Shown one piece after another: positions 13,511 to 17,914 of a stretch of 17,914 nucleotides of DNA. The stretch's first letter is position 1. Every line of letters begins with the position of its first letter. The notes below the pieces were generated by a model. It was not told where the DNA came from and made no database searches. It worked only from the letters and a program-made list of their open reading frames with translations. Both the position numbers and the translations under genes were made by a program. Origin of the DNA: Tetmemena sp. SeJ-2015 (Eukaryota > Ciliophora > Spirotrichea > Sporadotrichida > Oxytrichidae); NCBI GenBank assembly GCA_027382625.1, contig JAJKFJ010006247.1, positions 1 through 17,914 on the forward strand, read 5' to 3'.

Positions 13511-16500
13511 ATGTCAGATAATTAAGCACAAGAAGATACTAAAAAGAGTTCTTAAACAACAAAATGATACAAATTTGCTTAAAAGATTAGGAACATAGAT
13601 ACCTTTGGCTATCCTATATCTCTTACTTACAAAGACTCTGCAACTTACAAAACAGTTTCAAATTTGATCCATGATTTATTTAAGTGGATATAAGTTTTAA
13701 TAGAAAATTTAAGTGAATTTTGAAATCCTTAGATTAAATTTCATTTTTGTTTATGAATTTATATTTATAGTTTTAGGAGGTACATTCACTATTCTATCTC
13801 AAATTATTTATCTCGACTGTTTCTTTTGATTTACTTTGTAATCCAGCTCGTATCCATTGCTTAGAGGCAACGTTAAACAATTAGGCTATAAAATTTAATT
13901 ATCTAATTAACAATCACTTATCAAAACAAGGAATTCAATTTGATTAATTCCGAGGAAGAGTATGTTTTGAATATAAACACTTTCGATACAAAAATTACTT
14001 TCAATATTTTAGAATTAACTTTATCAATATATTATTATTTATTTCAATTTCAAAATAATTTTAGTAATTTAAAAAGTCATAATTTATTCCGACATCTTTC
14101 AACATTTTTTATCTCTTTTTTTTTTATAATTCAAGATTATAAAGACTAAATCTCTAAAATATAATTTTCAAAAAGAGATACAACTTAATTAAAAGTTATG
14201 ATCATCGATATTGCGATTGGATTTCACTCCTTTCAAGCAGTAGAATACTCCACAAGTTATTTTCAATACTTCTCGGTCTAGTTCTATCTTTTTTAACCCT
14301 CCTCAGTTAATGGGGTAATTACGTAAAATTAGGTTAAAATCCCAGCTGAAATATGCACCACTGATAGGTTCTTTGGATAATAAAATATCACATATGGCCT
14401 TGGCTTTGATAAGAAATAATAAATTAATACAGTTTTAAAATCAAAATTAGTAAATATTTCTTATGCCCGCATCGGGATTTCAGTACCCCTCTCTAGGGCA
14501 TAATTTTTTAATTAACTTTAATTATTTCAGATAATTAACTCTCAAAAATAGTCATATCTTCATGCTGAAATAGCTTATTGCAATCAAGCTTTTTTGGATA
14601 ATATTTACCCAGGGTAAGGAATAAAATGCAAAAATGAAAGTAACTATGATGAAATGTTTAAGGCTAATATTTTTATTTATGCTCTCAATATATTATTTAT
14701 TCTAAGCCAGCATTTGATGTATACTTAGCGCAGAAGTTCTTTGACTCTCAGGATTTGAATATTATAGGGAAGATATGAATGATTAGATTATCTCAAATTA
14801 AAATATTAAAAATATAAGGAAATTAAAGAACATTTCACTGTATCCGAATTGGCTTTGGCTAGCTGTAATTTATTAGAAGACAAAAACTTTGATAGTTTGA
14901 ATATGACCTTAATTTTAATGCTTATGCTTTTTCTTCCTGCGAAAACATTCTCTTAAAGTTTGTTCTTTTTGCAATTCTTATTTATCTCCCCAGCAGATTC
15001 TGATTATTCGTAAAGTTCATTATGACCAAGTACTTAGGACTCTTCTAAAGCAGACTAAGTATCATTTAGGAATTTAAATTTCCAACTTAGCGTAGTTTGG
15101 ATCAATCAGTATTGAGATACTTAAATTAGTGTAAGAATTAAGCATAAATAACTCTAAACTTTTTCAAATAACTTAGTATGAGATAGTAATAAAATGGTTT
15201 GCTTACATGTTTTAATAAATGTGTAAAGGTGACTCTGAACAAGTGAATCAGCTCATTTCAAATATCTTGTTCTCCCTTTCACTTTCTTAATTGTATGTTG
15301 AAAAATATTAACTAATGTAATAAATATATGATCAGTTTACTCCTTCCTTGCTGCAAAGCTTATTTTATAAATACTATTTACGATAATGCAATCATATCTT
15401 CCTTATAATTAAAATTATATTTAGAATTTATTTCGATGAGCCGGTTAAGGTTACTACAAGATACTACTAAACTTTATCAATATAGATGGAAATTTAATAG
15501 AAAAGTAAATTAAATTAAAATGAACAAATCAGCCGCAATTTAAGTGTTTTCATTTTAAATAATTATTTGACCATAAGATAAAGCATCAAATTCTAAGAAC
15601 TTTATATCCTTGCAACTTTTGTGTGCTCAGTCAAGAATTATATGCGACACAAGTTTAGATGAAGAAGTATGGAGTGCGCGTAACATCTCTTTCTACTGAG
15701 AAATGCTGTAGAGAATAATTAAAGAAGAAACAGAATATTGATTTGTGATAAACTATAGAGCAGGCTGCAGATCAGGTAATTTGTGATTTAAACTCCCTCC
15801 ATTTTAAATATCTCTGTTTATTATTTTTTAAATCACCGATTTTTACTATTTTATTCTATAGTTATAAAATGCAAAAATAATGTTTGCTTTTTATCAACAA
15901 TTCTTGTTATATTCAAAATTAAATTAATATCAGCATATTAAATATAAAATCGTCTTTCATGATAATAAGAATTTTTAAAGAATAAATTCATTTTAAACTA
16001 TCTTATAAAAAGACATTTAGCAGTTGAGAGTATTTAAAACATAGCAAGTGTCTCTTGAGCTTCATGACTCAATTATAGCTAACGATATTTAAACTTATAG
16101 CGACTTTTATTATACGCATTCAATTGAGGAGAGCAGATCAAATGCGAATCTCTAAGGTTTTTAAATAATTTACAATTTTTAAGGAGTTCAAAAAATTACA
16201 ATGAAAATTAAATATAGTAGCTAAAGGAAGTTATAATAAATATATATTTAAAAAATGAGAAAACTAAACTGCAATATTGCAATCTGTTGCAATAACTATG
16301 CGTGTTTAAACAATTTACTGGGATTATATTAAAGTTAAAGGTCTTTAATGGAATGAATCTCTTTGTAATAAGTTCACTAATGATAAATTTAAATTAAATT
16401 TAAAAAAAAATTTGCAATGTCATCTAATTTAAGAATTTTTGTATAACATAAACTTACCTAGCCTTATATAAATAAATCAAAAAATGTACATCACATTATA

Positions 16501-17839
16501 GTATCTTTAAATCTTAGCCTGCTGAATTTATCATCTACATTATTTTAATTTATAAATCATCAACATTTTTTTATTATAATATAAATGATAAGTGAAAATA
16601 AAATTAAAGTTATTTAGCTTTAAAATATGCTAAAATAAATTTTTATAAGGTGGATATTTAATGTTCACAAAGGGATACCAAGAACAGACTATAATCAGAA
16701 GCGTAGAGACACTATTTGGATTGTTAACAGATATGGGAGGATTAACCACAATAATTGATTATTTTTATTTATGAATAACTCTTCTCATATATTTTTATAT
16801 AATAGTTAAGGAATTAATTATCCCCTAACGGGCATATAATACTTAATCGATTTAAAGTAATTCACAGGCGTAACTCCTTGATCAGTTGTGCCACGTCACC
16901 GCGAAAGCCCATCGTCATATATTTTTATATTTTATTATAAAAATTAAATTTGAGGCTTGATTAATGAGTATTTATTTTTATCCTTTACTTCATAGTTGAC
17001 TTCTTCATCAAAATAAATTTATCATTTTATTTTTTCATAAAGAAATTCTAAGAATAAATGTTCTATCAATACATCATCTTTTTTAAAAATAAAATTCAAA
17101 ATTTATTTATCTCCCGATTGTTTCTAAAAAAGAAAGACGGCAGTGAACGGCAATTTAAAGATTCTGTTAATCTTACACAACCCTAAATAATAACTGAAAT
17201 TAATTAGTAAGTATCCTATTCACAGTCCAATTATGCTTCTTTTGATATAATTAAAAATAAAATTTACTTTTAAATTAAATAATGAAACTTAAATAATAAT
17301 TTTGAGCAGCTAAAGACTCAAAATACAACAATTTAAGATCAGCAGGTTTATTATGAAAAGTAAATATTTATACTCTTTCTTTTAGGAATTTTTAGTTAAG
17401 ATTTTTAAATTTCAATTTTAATAAACTAGATTGCTCTTAAATGATGCTTTAAAATTATATAATGAGGATGCATAAAATACTATTCATAATTAGGAAAAAA
17501 AAATATATCTGAAAAGTAATTTTAATTTAATGAATGATAAAATAAGTTTTAAAGACAAATTATTTTGTTGTTAGCCGAGTTCATACAATTTTTTAGAAAT
17601 TTTGGCAATATAAAGTGGGGAGTTGCAATTCTGTTTGCCCACATAATTTAAAAAAATATAACTGCATAAATTCCATCAATTTTAAACTAACAAATATAGT
17701 TAAATTTGTATTAAGATTTATGGAAGATGATAAAATTTATCTATCTCTCAAAGAGAGTAGAAGAAATAAGACGATGACTTAGTCATCAAATCTCAAAGTT
17801 ATGTATAATCATTAGTCAAACCATATTTTTCAATAATGA
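13511..17839 (+). CDS. Ciliate multi-segment membrane protein (N-terminal GG-TM type), 12 or more MDSs in linear order
   Basis: ATG 13511 starts a gene whose segments join in phase through at least 11 IESs; the first 12 MDSs give 351 codons to 16753. The N-terminus reads Ile-Asp-Thr-Phe-Gly-Tyr-Pro-Ile-Ser-Leu-Thr-Tyr-Lys, then Tyr-Lys-Thr-Val-Leu-Gly-Gly and a membrane helix. An ectodomain-like stretch follows with Cys at Glu-Ile-Cys-Thr, Phe-Leu-Cys-Pro, Ala-Tyr-Cys-Asn and Ile-Lys-Cys-Lys, then Leu-Leu-Thr-Asp-Met-Gly-Gly-Leu before a second helix. I associate this plan with a large ciliate family of two-helix membrane proteins of unknown function. From 16754 on, coding segments are clear (Arg-Leu-Phe-Leu-Lys-Lys-Lys-Asp-Gly-Ser-Glu; Leu-Leu-Leu-Asn-Asp-Ala-Leu-Lys-Leu-Tyr near 17440; Glu-Asp-Asp-Lys-Ile-Tyr-Leu near 17725) but not every junction is solved. 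TGA 17837-17839 is the likely stop. Confidence 0.82.
13551..13577 (+). other. IES1, 27 bp, pointer CTTAAA
   Basis: CTTAAA occurs at 13551-13556 and 13578-13583. Removal eliminates an in-frame TGA (13564-13566) and gives Lys-Ser-Ser-Gln-Lys-Ile-Arg-Asn-Ile-Asp. Confidence 0.8.
13654..13768 (+). other. IES2, 115 bp, pointer AGTTT
   Basis: AGTTT occurs at 13654-13658 and 13769-13773. The join makes Tyr-Lys-Thr-Val-Leu-Gly-Gly-Thr-Phe, the conserved start of the first helix. Confidence 0.87.
13806..13828 (+). other. IES3, 23 bp, pointer ATTTA
   Basis: ATTTA occurs at 13806-13810 and 13829-13833. Removal rejoins one membrane helix (Ser-Gln-Ile-Ile-Tyr-Phe-Val-Ile-Gln) and corrects a two-base phase shift. 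Confidence 0.83.
14004..14207 (+). other. IES4, 204 bp, pointer ATATT
   Basis: ATATT occurs at 14004-14008 and 14208-14212. The join gives Thr-Phe-Asn-Ile-Ala-Ile-Gly-Phe-His. The interior is poly-A/T-rich. Confidence 0.83.
14414..14451 (+). other. IES5, 38 bp, pointer AAATA
   Basis: AAATA occurs at 14414-14418 and 14452-14456. The join gives Phe-Asp-Lys-Lys-Tyr-Phe-Leu-Cys-Pro and corrects the phase. Confidence 0.83.
14500..14530 (+). other. IES6, 31 bp, pointer ATAATT
   Basis: ATAATT occurs at 14500-14505 and 14531-14536. The join gives Leu-Gln-Gly-Ile-Ile-Asn-Ser-Gln. MDS6 between IES5 and IES6 is only about 54 bp. Confidence 0.83.
14659..14702 (+). other. IES7, 44 bp, pointer TAAG
   Basis: TAAG occurs at 14659-14662 and 14703-14706. 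The join gives Glu-Met-Phe-Lys-Pro-Ala-Phe-Asp-Val-Tyr in phase. Confidence 0.8.
14753..15429 (+). other. IES8, 677 bp, pointer ATTT
   Basis: ATTT occurs at 14753-14756 and 15430-15433. The join gives Asp-Ser-Gln-Asp-Phe-Asp-Glu-Pro-Val-Lys, matching the family's Asp-Phe-x-x-Pro-Val-Lys pattern. The pointer is short, so support comes mainly from protein continuity. The interior holds coding-like patches (for example Asp-Leu-Asn-Phe-Asn-Ala-Tyr near 14903-14925, and a TGA-free frame of about 130 codons from 14930), which could be foreign MDSs or chance. Confidence 0.7.
15486..15519 (+). other. IES9, 34 bp, pointer ATG
   Basis: ATG occurs at 15486-15488 and 15520-15522. The join gives Ser-Ile-Gln-Met-Asn-Lys-Ser-Ala-Ala and moves the frame into the phase needed by MDS10 and MDS11. 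Confidence 0.7.
15542..16045 (+). other. IES10, 504 bp, pointer AAGTGT, carrying an ankyrin-like repeat copy
   Basis: AAGTGT occurs at 15542-15547 and 16046-16051. The join gives Ile-Gln-Val-Ser-Leu-Glu-Leu-His-Asp. MDS10 to its left is only 28 bp. The interior contains copy B of the inverted repeat pair. Confidence 0.78.
15555..15860 (+). repeat. Ankyrin-like relic, copy B, inside IES10
   Basis: It is similar to the complement of 10200-10563. Shared blocks include TCTAAGAACTTTATATCCTTG, of which 20 or more bases match, GCTGCAGATCA, and AATCACCGATTTT. The predicted peptide Ser-Lys-Asn-Phe-Ile-Ser-Leu-Gln-Leu-Leu-Cys parallels copy A, followed by Asp-Thr-Ser-Leu-Asp-Glu-Glu. TGA codons and indels interrupt it, so it looks like a decayed duplicate. 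Confidence 0.7.
16153..16645 (+). other. IES11, 493 bp, pointer TAAGGT
   Basis: TAAGGT occurs at 16153-16158 and 16646-16651. The join gives Asn-Leu-Gln-Gly-Gly-Tyr-Leu-Met-Phe in phase. The interior is AT-rich with nothing recognised. Confidence 0.8.
16754..16973 (+). other. Tentative IES12, 220 bp, pointer ATT
   Basis: After Met-Gly-Gly-Leu-Thr-Thr-Ile-Ile the frame meets TGA (16772-16774), while a hydrophobic helix resumes near 16977 (Phe-Ile-Leu-Tyr-Phe-Ile-Val-Asp-Phe-Phe). Joining at ATT 16754-16756 and 16974-16976 keeps phase, but a 3-bp pointer is weak. A 10-bp match nearby (TTATTTTTAT) is out of phase. Confidence 0.4.
16785..16930. repeat. 16-bp direct repeats flanking a 114-bp GC-richer segment
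   Basis: TCATATATTTTTATAT occurs at 16785-16800 and 16915-16930. The enclosed DNA includes a patch (about 16866-16912) much richer in G+C than anything around it, within the eliminated region. It could be a small inserted element with a long target duplication, or an MDS of another gene with a long pointer. On the minus strand the patch holds a short frame ending Ala-Gln-Leu-Ile-Lys-Glu-Leu-Arg-Leu-TGA. Confidence 0.6.
17004..17033 (+). other. Tentative IES13, 30 bp, pointer TTCAT
   Basis: TTCAT occurs at 17004-17008 and 17034-17038. Excision gives Asp-Phe-Phe-Ile-Lys-Lys-Phe-Gln-Glu-Gln. Length is a multiple of three, so only composition and the repeat support it. Confidence 0.45.
17076..17108 (+). 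other. Likely IES14, 33 bp, pointer ATCT
   Basis: ATCT occurs at 17076-17079 and 17109-17112. Excision gives Tyr-Gln-Tyr-Ile-Ile-Ser-Arg-Leu-Phe-Leu-Lys-Lys, which resembles the expected post-helix sequence better than the uninterrupted frame. Confidence 0.55.
17255..17290 (+). other. Tentative IES15, 36 bp, pointer AAATAA
   Basis: AAATAA occurs at 17255-17260 and 17291-17296. Excision removes the in-frame TGA at 17283-17285 and links Ile-Ile-Lys-Asn to Asn-Asn-Phe-Glu-Gln. Pointers of this composition are common by chance here. Confidence 0.45.
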
Positions 17840-17914
17840 AATTAACAACTATCAAACTTAAAAGACTCATTCTTTAAATTTAAATTATGAATTAAATTCT
17901 AGAATGTCTCAAGA

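Noticed and set aside
14461..14503. TTATGCCC...GGGCATAA inverted repeat suggesting a terminator or hairpin
   Set aside because: It lies inside MDS6 coding sequence (Phe-Leu-Cys-Pro ... Leu-Gln-Gly), and the pairing is explained as coincidence of codons.
7053..16891. 13-bp identity TGATCAGTTGTGC between transporter MDS5 (about 7053) and the island near 16879
   Set aside because: Neighbouring bases diverge at once, and in the transporter it is ordinary coding sequence (Ala-Gln-Leu-Ile on the minus strand).
16806..16914. Possible tRNA because the GC-rich patch begins GGGC and ends GCCC
   Set aside because: No T-loop or anticodon arm can be folded and the spacing does not fit a cloverleaf.
1..17914. 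Telomere-type C4A4 tracts, CRISPR arrays, rRNA or bacterial-type operons
   Set aside because: None are present on either strand. The reassigned stop codons and IESs point to ciliate germline DNA.

Overview
The window reads as germline (micronuclear) DNA of a stichotrich spirotrich ciliate, Oxytricha- or Stylonychia-like. It is very AT-rich, with islands of better coding sequence. TAA and TAG fall inside clear genes at Gln positions, and only TGA acts as a stop. The genes are cut by short AT-rich internal eliminated sequences (IESs). Each IES lies between two copies of a short repeat (a pointer, 3-8 bp), and removing the IES plus one copy restores the reading frame. I found over 20 such junctions by hand. 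This is sequence inspection only; no somatic sequence was available for comparison.

Layout. 1-2690 is mostly AT-rich non-coding DNA. It holds a 321-bp TA-flanked inverted-repeat element (341-661) and two tandem copies of a ~311-bp repeat (about 1525-2150). A 255-codon frame of unknown nature runs from 2691 to 3458. 3560-6320 is a decayed transposon cluster resembling the TBE/Tec group: a DD34E transposase remnant, a reverse-strand accessory ORF remnant and a zinc-finger ORF remnant, all with frameshifts or in-frame TGA. 6403-6943 (minus) carries an unrecognised gene fragment with one IES.

6994-9562 is a TauE/SafE-type membrane transporter gene in seven macronuclear-destined segments (MDSs). 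Segments 1-5 run leftward on the minus strand from 8919; segments 6-7 run rightward on the plus strand from about 8921. The gene is therefore scrambled by an inversion, and unscrambling gives one 522-codon frame. 10200-10563 holds a decayed ankyrin-like sequence whose second, inverted copy sits inside an IES at 15555-15860. 10918-12271 (+) is an F-box-like gene with up to three IESs. 12556-13298 (-) is a secreted lipocalin with one 92-bp IES. 13511 to about 17839 (+) is a ciliate membrane protein gene split into at least 12 well-supported MDSs in linear order, with further segments toward the right edge.

The complete genes look unrelated in function (transport, F-box adaptor, lipocalin, membrane protein). 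That fits a stretch of germline chromosome from which several separate gene-sized somatic chromosomes are cut. I saw no tRNA, rRNA, CRISPR array or telomeric C4A4 tract.
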